Shown: positions 25,897 to 33,899 of the stretch, one piece after another
Numbering within the stretch: the first letter of the stretch is position 1
How the letters are laid out: the number at the start of each line of letters is the position of its first letter
NCBI RefSeq assembly: GCF_009711265.1
Contig: NZ_WMII01000001.1
Span: 1 to 64,000 of the forward strand
Direction: 5' to 3'
DNA from: Paracoccus shanxieyensis
GTDB taxonomy: Bacteria > Pseudomonadota > Alphaproteobacteria > Rhodobacterales > Rhodobacteraceae
DNA: 64,000 bases
The notes under the pieces: model-generated
What the model saw: only the letters and a program-made list of their open reading frames with translations
What the model was told of the DNA's origin: nothing
The model's database searches: none
Program-made: the position numbers and the translations under genes

Positions 25897-26991
25897 ATGG
25901 AGCGGATGCCGAAATGGGCGGATGTGATTCTGACGCCGCTGATCTCATTGCTGCTGGCCTTTGCGATTTCCGCGGTGGTGATTCTGGCCATCGGGGAAAG
26001 CCCGGTCGAGGCGTTGAAGGTCATGGTCGAGGGGGCGTTGTTTTCCAGCTATGGCTGGGGTTTCACGCTGTATTACACCACGAATTTCATCTTTACCGGG
26101 CTGGCTGTCATGGTCGCCTATCACGCCGGGCTGTTCAATATCGGCGGTGAGGGGCAGGCGGCCATCGGCGGTCTGGGGGTGGCGCTGGCCTTGCTGTATG
26201 TGCCGTGGCCGCATTGGGCGCTGGCCTTGCCGGGCGCGATGATCGGGGCGGCGGCCTTTGGCGCGCTTTGGGCGCTGATCCCGGCCTGGCTGCAGGCGCG
26301 GCGCGGCAGCCATGTCGTCATCACCACCATCATGTTCAACTTCATCGCGGCGGCGCTGCTGAACTATGTGCTGGTGAACCTGCTGCGGCCGGTGGGCAGC
26401 ATGGATCCGGCCTCGGCCAACTTTCCGCCCGCGACGCATCTGCCGACGCTGTCCGACCTGGCTTTGGGGTTCGGGATCGAATGGGGCAAGAACACCCCGG
26501 TCAATGTCACGCTGTTCGTCGCGCTGCTGGCCTGTCTGCTGGTCTGGCTGCTGATCTGGCGCACCCGGCTGGGCTATGAGATCCGGGCCTTTGGCAAGTC
26601 CGAGCCGGGGGCGGTCTATGCCGGGATCTCTCCGACGCGGATCACGGTCATCGCCATGCTGATCTCGGGCGGGTTGGCCGGGCTGATGGCGATCAACAAC
26701 GTCATGGGCGAGGCCGAGCGGCTGGTCCTGAACGCGGTCGAGGGCGCGGGCTTCATCGGCATCGCCGTGGCGCTGATGGGGCGCAATCACCCCCTGGGCG
26801 TGCTGCTGGCGGCGTTCCTGTTCGGCTTTCTGTATCAGGGCGGCGGTGAGCTGGCGCTGTGGACCAGCATCCCGCGCGAGCTGATCGTCGTCATTCAGGC
26901 GCTGGTCATCCTGTTCACCGGCGCGCTGGACAATATGGTGCGCATCCCGCTGGAGCGGCTGTTCGGTGCGCTGCGCCGGAAGGGGGCATGA
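25897..26991 (+). CDS. Nucleoside ABC transporter permease 1
   Basis: An inner-membrane permease of the BPD_transp_2 family, 364 residues, with about nine hydrophobic segments. The conserved cytoplasmic loop that contacts the ATPase is YEIRAFGKSEPGAVYAGIS. The segment GLFNIGGEGQAAIGGLG is characteristic of nucleoside-type (YufP/NupP-like) permeases. The start at ATG 25897 follows GGAGG; the frame is open upstream through the intergenic repeat, which is not part of the protein. It pairs with the permease directly downstream. Confidence 0.93.
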   Translation: MERMPKWADVILTPLISLLLAFAISAVVILAIGESPVEALKVMVEGALFSSYGWGFTLYYTTNFIFTGLAVMVAYHAGLFNIGGEGQAAIGGLGVALALLYVPWPHWALALPGAMIGAAAFGALWALIPAWLQARRGSHVVITTIMFNFIAAALLNYVLVNLLRPVGSMDPASANFPPATHLPTLSDLALGFGIEWGKNTPVNVTLFVALLACLLVWLLIWRTRLGYEIRAFGKSEPGAVYAGISPTRITVIAMLISGGLAGLMAINNVMGEAERLVLNAVEGAGFIGIAVALMGRNHPLGVLLAAFLFGFLYQGGGELALWTSIPRELIVVIQALVILFTGALDNMVRIPLERLFGALRRKGA

Positions 26992-27025
26992 TGACCGCGA
27001 CCTGCATGGCAGAGGGGCGTCGCTG

Positions 27026-27991
27026 ATGGATTTTCCGACGATCATCCAGATCCTTGACAGCTCGGTCCGTCTGATGGTGCCCTTGCTGCTGGCCTGCCTG
27101 GCCGGGCTTTATTCGGAACGCGCCGGGGTGTTCGACATCGGGCTGGAGGGCAAGATGCTGATGGCGGCCTTTACCGCCGCCTCGGTCGCCTATGCCACCG
27201 GCAGCGCCTGGGCCGGGCTGCTGGCCGGGATCGCCGGCGCGCTGGCGCTGTCGGTGGTGCATGGGCTGTCCTCGATCACCTTCCGGGGCAATCAGCTGAT
27301 TTCGGGGGTGGCGATCAATTTTCTGGCCTCGGGGCTGACAGTGCTTCTGGGGCAGAAGATCTTTGGCCTTGGCGGGCGCACGCCCTCGCTGGAAGGTGCT
27401 GCGCGGTTCAATGAAATCACCCTGCCCTTTGCCGATGCGCTGCGCGGCGTGCCGGGGATCGGGCCGATCTATGCCGATCTGATCTCGGGGCATTCGGTGC
27501 TGGTCTATGTGGCGTTTGCCTGCGTGCCGCTGACATGGTGGGTGCTGTATCGCACCCGCTTCGGGCTGCGGCTGCGCGCGGTCGGGGAAAACCCGGCCTC
27601 GGTCGATACGGCGGGCGTGTCGGTCACGCGGATGCGCTTTTCCGCCGTGCTGATCTGCGGGGTGCTGTGCGGCATGGCGGGGGCGTATCTCGCGACCGGC
27701 ATCTCGGCCGGGTTCGTCAAGGAGATGTCGGCGGGGCGCGGCTATATCGCGCTGGCGGCGCTGATCTTTGCCAAATGGCGGCCATGGAGCGCGCTTGGCG
27801 CCACCTTCCTGTTCGGCCTGCTGGAGGCTCTGGCGAACCGATTCCCGAACCTTGATCTGGGCATCGTTACCGTGCCGTCGATGTTCATGAACGCGCTGCC
27901 CTATATCCTGACCGTCATCATCCTTGCGGGCTTTGTCGGCCGCGCCATCCCGCCACGCGCGGGCGGAGAACCCTATGTCAAAGAGCGCTGA
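27026..27991 (+). CDS. Nucleoside ABC transporter permease 2
   Basis: The second permease, 321 residues and about eight to nine membrane helices, BPD_transp_2 family (YufQ/NupQ-like). It shows YSERAGVFDIGLEGKMLMAAF near the N-terminus and the ATPase-contact loop LRLRAVGENPASVDTAGVSV. AGAGGGG upstream of ATG 27026 is the ribosome-binding site. The 3' end overlaps the phosphorylase start by 17 nt, tying uptake to cleavage of the nucleoside. Confidence 0.93.
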   Translation: MDFPTIIQILDSSVRLMVPLLLACLAGLYSERAGVFDIGLEGKMLMAAFTAASVAYATGSAWAGLLAGIAGALALSVVHGLSSITFRGNQLISGVAINFLASGLTVLLGQKIFGLGGRTPSLEGAARFNEITLPFADALRGVPGIGPIYADLISGHSVLVYVAFACVPLTWWVLYRTRFGLRLRAVGENPASVDTAGVSVTRMRFSAVLICGVLCGMAGAYLATGISAGFVKEMSAGRGYIALAALIFAKWRPWSALGATFLFGLLEALANRFPNLDLGIVTVPSMFMNALPYILTVIILAGFVGRAIPPRAGGEPYVKER

Positions 27992-28772
27992 GCTTGCCCG
28001 TCTGATCCAGGACCGCGCCGGGACCGAACCGCCGGAATACGGTCTGATCCTTGGCTCTGGCCTTGGGCATCTGTCGGAGGCGGTTCAGGGCGTGGCGATT
28101 CCCTATTCCGATCTGCCGGGTTTTCCCCATGCGGGCGTGTCGGGCCATGTGCCGCAACTGGTCGTGGGCCAGCTTGAGGGGCGGCGCGTGGCCGTATTCG
28201 GCGGACGGTCGCATTACTATGAATCGGGTCGCGCCGATATCATGCGCCTGCCGCTTGAGGTGCTGCGCGATCTGGGCTGCGGGCAACTGATCCTGACCAA
28301 TGCGGCAGGCAGCCTGCGCGCGGAAAATCCGCCCGGCTCGCTGATGCTGCTGTCCGACCATATCGCCTTTGCCGGGACCAACCCGCTGATCGGCGAGACG
28401 ACGGAGGCCCGGTTCGTGCCGATGACCGACGCGCATGACCGCCAGATCCGCGCCGGGCTGCAAGGCGCCGCGCAGGCCGAGGGTGTCGATCTGCCCGAAG
28501 GCGTTTATTGCTGGTTTTCCGGTCCCAGCTTTGAAACTCCGGCCGAGATCCGCGCCGCCCGCGTGCTGGGGGCGGATGCCGTGGGCATGTCCACGGTGCC
28601 GGAAGTGATCCTGTCGCGTTTTCTGGGACTGCGCTGCGCCGCCGTGTCGGTCATCACCAATATGGGCGCGGGGCTGTCGGACGAATCCATCAGCCATGAC
28701 CACACCAAGGCGATGGCACCCTTGGGCGCCGCACTGCTTGAGAAGGTCTTGCGGCGGTTTCTGCGCGGCTGA
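27975..28772 (+). CDS. Purine-nucleoside phosphorylase
   Basis: A 265-residue trimeric-type (PunA/class II) purine-nucleoside phosphorylase: LILGSGLGHL (phosphate loop), GGRSHYYESG, LTNAAGSLR, SGPSFETPAEIRA and VSVITNMGAGLS. It splits inosine and guanosine (and deoxy forms) with phosphate, giving the base and (deoxy)ribose-1-phosphate. As the final gene of the operon it explains the importer: imported purine nucleosides are broken down for salvage or carbon. The start ATG lies within the end of the permease gene. It converges on the transpeptidase gene. Confidence 0.94.
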   Translation: MSKSAELARLIQDRAGTEPPEYGLILGSGLGHLSEAVQGVAIPYSDLPGFPHAGVSGHVPQLVVGQLEGRRVAVFGGRSHYYESGRADIMRLPLEVLRDLGCGQLILTNAAGSLRAENPPGSLMLLSDHIAFAGTNPLIGETTEARFVPMTDAHDRQIRAGLQGAAQAEGVDLPEGVYCWFSGPSFETPAEIRAARVLGADAVGMSTVPEVILSRFLGLRCAAVSVITNMGAGLSDESISHDHTKAMAPLGAALLEKVLRRFLRG

Positions 28773-28794
28773 TCCAGCCGCGCAGTCGCCTGTC

Positions 28795-29376
28795 TTAATA
28801 GACGTAGACGGGCGTGCCCACCGGAACCTGCTCATACAGGTCCATGACGGCTTCGTTGCGCATCCGGATGCAGCCATTCGAGACGGCGCGGCCGATCGAG
28901 TTCGGCTCGGTCGTGCCATGGATGCGGATCGAGGTGTCGTTGCCCTTGGCGTCATACATATACAGCGCCCGTGCCCCCAGCGGGTTCGTCGGACCACCGG
29001 GCATCCCGTCGGCCCATTTGCCGTATTGTTCGGGCTTGCGCTTGATCATCGAGGGCGTCGGCGTCCAGCTGGGCCATTCGGTCTTGCGGCCCACGGTGGC
29101 GCGGCCTTTCCAGACCAGCTCGGCCGTGCCCACGGCCACGCCATAGCGGATGGCCCGGCCCGGCGCGATGACGTGGTAAAGGAAGAAATCCTTGGATACG
29201 ACGACGATGCTGCCCACCTCGAAATCGGGGCGGATCGCCACTTCGGTCGGCGCATAGGGGTCGCGGGGCTGCGCGGCGACGGCACCCGCAGCGGGCGCGG
29301 TGCGGGCCTGCGCCAGAACCAGCGAGGGCGCGGCCAGCAGCGGCAGCGAAAGCATCAGAATTTGACGGCGGTTCAT
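28795..29376 (-). CDS. L,D-transpeptidase (YkuD/ErfK type)
   Basis: A secreted L,D-transpeptidase of 193 residues that forms 3-3 crosslinks in peptidoglycan or links proteins to it. A twin-Arg-like start (MNRRQILML) leads a hydrophobic signal ending near LVLA-QA. The YkuD domain contains the active site HGTTEPNSIGRAVSNGCIRM with His153 and Cys169. The 3' end is close to the convergent phosphorylase gene. It is divergent from the copA leader ORF, sharing the 137-nt region between 29377 and 29513. Confidence 0.94.
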   Translation of the reverse strand: MNRRQILMLSLPLLAAPSLVLAQARTAPAAGAVAAQPRDPYAPTEVAIRPDFEVGSIVVVSKDFFLYHVIAPGRAIRYGVAVGTAELVWKGRATVGRKTEWPSWTPTPSMIKRKPEQYGKWADGMPGGPTNPLGARALYMYDAKGNDTSIRIHGTTEPNSIGRAVSNGCIRMRNEAVMDLYEQVPVGTPVYVY

Positions 29377-29400
29377 ATTCCTGTCCTGAAATTCAAGCCT

Positions 29401-29440
29401 CTGTTACCAAGGCGGTAGCGTCTTGACGGTCTGTTATCAA
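29401..29440. repeat. Two CTGTTAYCAA direct repeats in the divergent promoter region
   Basis: CTGTTACCAA (29401-29410) and CTGTTATCAA (29431-29440) start exactly 30 bp apart, about three helical turns, between the transpeptidase and copA leader genes. The arrangement suits a regulator binding twice on the same face of DNA; no known consensus is matched. Confidence 0.45.
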
Positions 29441-29513
29441 CTCAAAGCGCCGTGACGCGGTTGCATCATGGCCTGATCGTGCCTAGCTTGCATCGGGTCA
29501 GGAGCGTTTTTCC

Positions 29514-29768
29514 ATGTGCTGCGCCGCCAAATCCCTTGCCGTTTCGCCTGTGCCGCCCGCGCCGCGCCGTGCGTCCGCGCAGCGCCGTGCGCCCGTGCGG
29601 GCCGCGCATCTGTGCCGGGGTCGGGGTGGGCGTGGCTGTCGCTGCCATATGGCGGCGCGCCCGGCAGTCGCGCAATCGCACCCCGTGCCGCCGCGCATCC
29701 TGCATCTGCCCGCGCCGCAACCGGCGCACAGTCCGCAGCCGCCTCAGGGACCGCCCTGCTCTTTCTGA
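29514..29768 (+). CDS. Putative copper-responsive leader ORF upstream of copA (Cys-rich, Pro-rich end)
   Basis: An 84-codon frame with its own ribosome-binding site (AGGAGC, 29500-29505, 8-nt spacing), ending 38 nt before copA. It has six cysteines (2, 3, 34, 42, 44, 82), several histidines and a proline-rich C-terminus (SPQPPQGPPCSF). No signal peptide or TM helix is evident. Regulatory ORFs that combine Cu-binding cysteines and a stalling Pro-rich end are known upstream of copper genes in Rhodobacter (CutF, DUF2946); the resemblance here is in architecture and the terminal xGPP motif, not demonstrated homology. Other frames across the region are also open because of high GC, so it could be spurious. 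Confidence 0.45.
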   Translation: MCCAAKSLAVSPVPPAPRRASAQRRAPVRAAHLCRGRGGRGCRCHMAARPAVAQSHPVPPRILHLPAPQPAHSPQPPQGPPCSF

Positions 29769-29806
29769 ACTGCGTCTTGTCTTCGCATTTTCGGAAAGGA
29801 TATCCC

Positions 29807-32218
29807 ATGAAACCGCATCAACAGGCCGATCTGGCCATCACCGGCATGAGCTGCGCCTCATGCGCGGGCCGTGTCGAACGCACCTTGGCCGCCGTGCCCG
29901 GCGTCAGCCAGCCCACCGTCAATCTGGCGACCGCGCGGGCGCATTTCGGGCTGGACCGCCCCGAGGCACTGGCCGATGCCGTCGCCGCGCTGGAAAAGGC
30001 CGGGTATCCGGCCCAGCCGCAGGAAACCCGGCTGGAGGTTGGCGGCATGAGCTGCGCCTCATGTTCAGGTCGGGTCGAAAAGGCGCTGGCAGCCGTGCCG
30101 GGCGTGCAGCAGGCGGCGGTGAACCTTGCCACGGGCACGGCAACCGTCAGCCATTCGGCGGCGGTCGATCCGCAGGCGCTGGCCCGCATCGTCACCGAAA
30201 AGGGCTATCCGGCACAGGTCCGGCACGACGCCGTGCCGCATCTGCACGACCATGGCGGCGATGCGGCGACGCTGCGGCGGTCGTTTCTGATCGCGCTTGT
30301 CCTGACCCTGCCGGTGTTTCTGGCCGAGATGGGCGGTCATGCCGTCCCTGCCCTGCATCACTGGCTTTATGCCAGCATCGGCCAGCGCCCGCTGTGGCTT
30401 CTGGAATTCGCGCTGACCTCGGCGGTGCTGATCTGGCCGGGGCGGGTATTCTTCCGCGTGGGCATCCCGGCGCTGATCCGCCGCGCGCCCGAGATGAACA
30501 GCCTTGTCGCGCTTGGCGCCGGCGCGGCGTGGCTTTATTCGACCGTCGCGACCTTCGCGCCGGGCCTGCTGCCCGATGCCGCGCGCCATGTCTATTACGA
30601 GGCGGCGGCGGTCATCGTCACCCTGATCCTGCTGGGCCGCTGGCTTGAGGCCCGCGCCAAGGGTCAGGCCAGTCAGGCCATCCGCCGCCTGATCGAACTG
30701 GCGCCCAGCACCGCCCGCGTCAGCCGCGACGGCAAGGTGATCGAACTGCCCGTGGCGCAACTGCGCGATGGCGACATCGTGCAGCTTGCTCCGGGTGAGC
30801 GGGTGGGGGTCGATGGCATCCTGACCGAAGGGCATGGCAGCATCGACGAATCCATGCTGACAGGTGAGCCGCTGCCCGCCGCGAAAGCGCCGGGCGATGC
30901 GGTCACGGGCGGCACGGTCAACGGCAGCGCGGCCTTGACCTATCGCGTCACCGCGACCGGCAGCGCGACGGTGCTGTCGCGCATCATCGCCATGGTCGAA
31001 CAGGCGCAGGCGGCGAAACTGCCCGTGCAGGCGCTGGTCGACCGGATCACCGCGGTCTTCGTGCCGGTGGTGATCGGGCTGGCCGTGCTGACCTTCGCGA
31101 TCTGGCTGCCGCTGGCCGGGCTGGCCGAGGCGCTGGTGGCGGCGATCTCGGTCCTGATCATCGCCTGCCCCTGCGCGATGGGGCTGGCGGTGCCGGTCTC
31201 GATCATGGTGGGAACCGGGCGCGGCGCGGAACTGGGCGTGCTGTTCCGGCGGGGCGACGCCTTGCAACGGCTGGCTGAAACGCAGGTGGTGGGCTTTGAC
31301 AAGACCGGCACGCTGACGCAAGGCCGCCCCGCGCTGGTCCATATCGCGACCCGGGGCATCGCGCGCGACGACGCGCTGCGACTGGCCGCCAGCGCCGAGG
31401 CGCGGTCCGAACATCCTCTGGCCGCCGCCATCGTCGCGGCCGCCGGTGATGCCGTGCTGGCTCCGGCGGAACACGTCACGGCCACTGCCGGGCGCGGGCT
31501 GTCGGCCACCGTGCAAGGCCGCGCGCTGCAGATCGGCAATGCCGCCGCCCTGACCGAGGCCGGGATCGCCCCCGATCCCGCGCTGCTGGCACAGGCCGAA
31601 GGCTGGTCCGGCGAAGGCGCGACACCCGTGCATCTTGCCGTCGACGGCCAGCATGTCGCCGCTTTGGCCTTGGCCGATCCCATCCGCCCCGAGGCCAAGG
31701 CCGCCATCGACGAGCTGCACCGGCTGGGGGTAAAAACCGTGATGATCTCGGGCGATGTGCAGGCGACGGCGGATGCCGTGGGGCGCAGTCTGGGCATCGA
31801 CCGCGTGATTGCGGGCGTCCTGCCCAAGGGCAAGCTGGACGCCATCCGTCAGATGGGGGCCGGCACGGTCTTTGTGGGCGATGGCATCAACGATGCCCCG
31901 GCGCTGGCCGCCGCCGAAACCGGCATCGCCATGGGCACCGGCACCGATGTCGCCATCGAGGCCGCCGAGGTGGTGCTGGTTGCGGGCGATCCGTCCGGCG
32001 TTGCGCGCGCGCTGCGTCTGTCGCGGGCGGTGATGCGCAATATCCGGCAGAACCTGTTCTGGGCCTTCGCCTATAATGCCGCGCTGATCCCGGTCGCCAT
32101 GGGCTTTTTGGCAGCTTTCGGCGGACCGCGGCTTTCGCCTATGCTGGGCGCTGCCGCCATGGCGCTTTCGTCGGTCTTTGTCGTTACCAATGCCCTGAGG
32201 TTAAAAAGTTTCAGATGA
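29807..32218 (+). CDS. copA: Copper-translocating P-type ATPase
   Basis: A P1B-1 ATPase that exports Cu(I) from the cytoplasm. The 803-residue protein has two N-terminal heavy-metal domains (GMSCASC with Cys16/Cys19 and Cys83/Cys86), eight membrane helices, the ion-binding CPC (residues 454-456), the phosphorylation site DKTGT (Asp498), SEHPLA in the nucleotide domain, and GDGINDAPAL. Two HMA domains and CPC are typical of CopA/ActP. The frame is open far upstream, but GGAAAGGA just before ATG 29807 fixes the start. Its stop overlaps tesA by 4 nt (ATGA). No CueR-type regulator is adjacent. Confidence 0.95.
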   Translation: MKPHQQADLAITGMSCASCAGRVERTLAAVPGVSQPTVNLATARAHFGLDRPEALADAVAALEKAGYPAQPQETRLEVGGMSCASCSGRVEKALAAVPGVQQAAVNLATGTATVSHSAAVDPQALARIVTEKGYPAQVRHDAVPHLHDHGGDAATLRRSFLIALVLTLPVFLAEMGGHAVPALHHWLYASIGQRPLWLLEFALTSAVLIWPGRVFFRVGIPALIRRAPEMNSLVALGAGAAWLYSTVATFAPGLLPDAARHVYYEAAAVIVTLILLGRWLEARAKGQASQAIRRLIELAPSTARVSRDGKVIELPVAQLRDGDIVQLAPGERVGVDGILTEGHGSIDESMLTGEPLPAAKAPGDAVTGGTVNGSAALTYRVTATGSATVLSRIIAMVEQAQAAKLPVQALVDRITAVFVPVVIGLAVLTFAIWLPLAGLAEALVAAISVLIIACPCAMGLAVPVSIMVGTGRGAELGVLFRRGDALQRLAETQVVGFDKTGTLTQGRPALVHIATRGIARDDALRLAASAEARSEHPLAAAIVAAAGDAVLAPAEHVTATAGRGLSATVQGRALQIGNAAALTEAGIAPDPALLAQAEGWSGEGATPVHLAVDGQHVAALALADPIRPEAKAAIDELHRLGVKTVMISGDVQATADAVGRSLGIDRVIAGVLPKGKLDAIRQMGAGTVFVGDGINDAPALAAAETGIAMGTGTDVAIEAAEVVLVAGDPSGVARALRLSRAVMRNIRQNLFWAFAYNAALIPVAMGFLAAFGGPRLSPMLGAAAMALSSVFVVTNALRLKSFR

Positions 32219-32898
32219 CTCTTCGCACGCTTTCCCTTGCGGCCGCGCTTTGCGCCGCGCCTGTCTGCGCCCTGGCAGATCAGGTCCGCATCCTTGCCTT
32301 TGGCGACAGCCTGACCGCAGGCTATGGGCTAAAACCCAATGAGGGGCTGGTGCCGCAATTGCAGGACTGGCTGCGGGCGCGCGGCCATGATGTCGTGGTG
32401 CTGAATGGCGGGCTGTCGGGCGATACCACGGCAGGCGGGCGGGTGCGGATCGGCTATTCGCTGGCCCGTCACAAGCCCGATGCCGTCATCGTCGAGCTTG
32501 GCGGCAACGATCTGATCTTCGGGCTGTCGCCCAAAGGGGCCGAGGACAATCTGGATTCGATCCTGTCGCAGGCCGGGGCGGACGATCACCCGCTGCTGCT
32601 GGTCGGCATCGCCCAGCCCGGAGGCGATGAGGCGGTGCGCCAGCAATGGGCCGATATCTGGCCGCGACTGGCGAAAAAGCACGATGCGCTGCTTTATGCC
32701 AATCTGTATGCGCCGCTGTTCGACCTGCCGCCCTCGGAGGTGCCTGCCATGCTGCAGGCCGACCGCACCCATGCCTCGGCCCAGGGCATCAAGCTGATCG
32801 TCGATGGGCTGGGCCCGCAGGTCGAGGCGCTGATCGGCCAGGTCGATCAGCCGCGCTTCAAGACCCCGGCCCCGGTCAGCACGCCCACGGGCGGCTGA
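32215..32898 (+). CDS. tesA: SGNH/GDSL arylesterase, TesA-like
   Basis: A secreted 227-residue GDSL-type esterase/lysophospholipase resembling TesA (multifunctional acyl-CoA thioesterase I/lysophospholipase L1). A signal peptide ends near ALA-DQVR. The four SGNH blocks are present: FGDSLTAGYG (Ser32), NGGLSGDTT, GGNDL and DRTHASAQG (Asp-x-x-His). It probably hydrolyses short acyl esters in the periplasm. It is translationally coupled to copA, a combination whose logic is not obvious. A GC-rich hairpin lies downstream. Confidence 0.92.
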   Translation: MTLRTLSLAAALCAAPVCALADQVRILAFGDSLTAGYGLKPNEGLVPQLQDWLRARGHDVVVLNGGLSGDTTAGGRVRIGYSLARHKPDAVIVELGGNDLIFGLSPKGAEDNLDSILSQAGADDHPLLLVGIAQPGGDEAVRQQWADIWPRLAKKHDALLYANLYAPLFDLPPSEVPAMLQADRTHASAQGIKLIVDGLGPQVEALIGQVDQPRFKTPAPVSTPTGG

Positions 32899-32914
32899 CA
32901 GATCGCCATAACGC

Positions 32915-32939
32915 AAAAAGCCCCGCCAAGGCGGGGCTT
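32915..32939 (-). terminator. Rho-independent terminator of rpmB
   Basis: A perfect 10-bp stem (AAGCCCCGCC 32918-32927, GGCGGGGCTT 32930-32939, loop AA). On the minus strand it ends in a run of five Ts, about 55 nt after the rpmB stop. On the plus strand it lacks the T-run but may still slow transcription from tesA. Confidence 0.85.
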
Positions 32940-32994
32940 ACCGACATTCCCAGAGGGCCGCGAATCGGTCGGCCTTGGGATAGTCAGGGCGAAA

Positions 32995-33270
32995 TCAGGC
33001 TTTCGACAGCTCGCGCTTGATTTTCAGCGCGCGGTCCGACAGCTCGGCGTCATTGGCTTTCACAAGGAAGGCGTCCAGACCGCCACGGTGATCGACCGAG
33101 CGCAGCGCGGCAGCCGAGATGCGCAGCTGGTAGCTGCGGCCCAGTTTGTCCGAGATCAGCGAGACCTCATTCAGGTTCGGCAGAAAGCGGCGACGGGTCT
33201 TGTTGTTGGCGTGGGACACGTTGTTGCCGCTCATCGGGCCCTTGCCGGTCAGTTCGCAAACGCGCGACAT
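32995..33270 (-). CDS. rpmB: 50S ribosomal protein L28
   Basis: L28 is a small protein of the large ribosomal subunit. The 91-residue sequence starts [33 protein letters not shown], the invariant family N-terminus, and is rich in Lys/Arg. AAGGAAC precedes ATG 33270. It is a single-gene unit with its own promoter, a structured leader and terminator. The frame is open upstream for 37 codons, but this belongs to the leader. Confidence 0.97.
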   Translation of the reverse strand: MSRVCELTGKGPMSGNNVSHANNKTRRRFLPNLNEVSLISDKLGRSYQLRISAAALRSVDHRGGLDAFLVKANDAELSDRALKIKRELSKA

Positions 33271-33315
33271 GATCTGTTCCTTCGATTCGTTTGAGCGGTT
33301 GCCCGCAATATGAAA

Positions 33316-33381
33316 GGGCGCCGCGAGGCAGCGCCCGGAAATCTGTCCGGGGGACATACGCAAAGCGGGCTGTGGCGTCAA
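33316..33381 (-). promoter_or_regulatory. rpmB promoter and leader hairpin
   Basis: On the minus strand TTGACG (33376-33381) and TATGTC (33353-33358) are 17 nt apart; the -35 overlaps the ogt stop codon. About 20 nt downstream the leader contains a stem GGGCGC/GCGCCC (33331-33336 with 33316-33321) followed by TTTC, resembling a weak attenuator. Autoregulation of a ribosomal-protein leader is plausible but not shown. Confidence 0.55.
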
Positions 33382-33899
33382 GCCAAAACAGCCCGTTTTG
33401 CGCCAGCCTGTCCCGGAAAGCTGACGGTTTCATGACGAAGCAGCGCCTGTTTGCGGGCAATCCCGCCCGCATAGCCGGTCAGCCCGCCCGTCGCCCCCAC
33501 GACACGGTGACAGGGAATCACCAGCGCGATGCGGTTCGCACCATTGGCGCGGCCCACCGCGCGAATGGCGCATGGCCTGCCGATTTCCGCGGCCATCGCG
33601 CCATAGCTGCGGGTCTGGCCTGCCGGGATCGCCCGCAGCGCCGCCCACAGGCTTTCCTGAAACGCCGTGCCTTCGGGGGCCAACGGCAGATCAAAATCGG
33701 CGCTGGCTCCGGCGAAATAGGCCCGAAGCTGCGCCTTCAGCGCCTCCAGAACCGCATTGCGCCCCGGCTTCAGCGCGCCAAGGCGCGCGAGTTCGGCGGG
33801 CAGTTCGGGGCGGTCGTGAAACTCCAGCAGCCGCAGGGCGTGATCGGCCACGGCGATCATGTCGCCCAAGGGCGTGGCGAGGCGCAAGAGATCAGCCAC
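33378..33899 (-). CDS. ogt: Methylated-DNA--protein-cysteine methyltransferase
   Basis: The suicide enzyme that transfers the methyl group of O6-methylguanine to its own cysteine. The C-terminal domain has the active site IPCHRVVG (Cys130 from the GTG start), the helix-turn-helix with the [12 protein letters not shown] arginine finger, and [13 protein letters not shown]. No ATG fits the alignment start; GTG 33899 gives 173 residues, the normal length, and overlaps the meaB stop by 8 nt. The in-frame ATGs upstream would read into meaB. Confidence 0.93.
   Translation of the reverse strand: MADLLRLATPLGDMIAVADHALRLLEFHDRPELPAELARLGALKPGRNAVLEALKAQLRAYFAGASADFDLPLAPEGTAFQESLWAALRAIPAGQTRSYGAMAAEIGRPCAIRAVGRANGANRIALVIPCHRVVGATGGLTGYAGGIARKQALLRHETVSFPGQAGAKRAVLA

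Noticed and set aside
24189..26024. 611-codon minus-strand frame opposite the nucleoside ATPase
   Set aside because: Shadow of the real ATPase; no family features, His/Asp/Ala-rich composition.
29452..30648. Other open frames across the copA leader region
   Set aside because: They run into copA in the wrong frame; only the frame starting at 29514 has a good ribosome-binding site and ends before copA.
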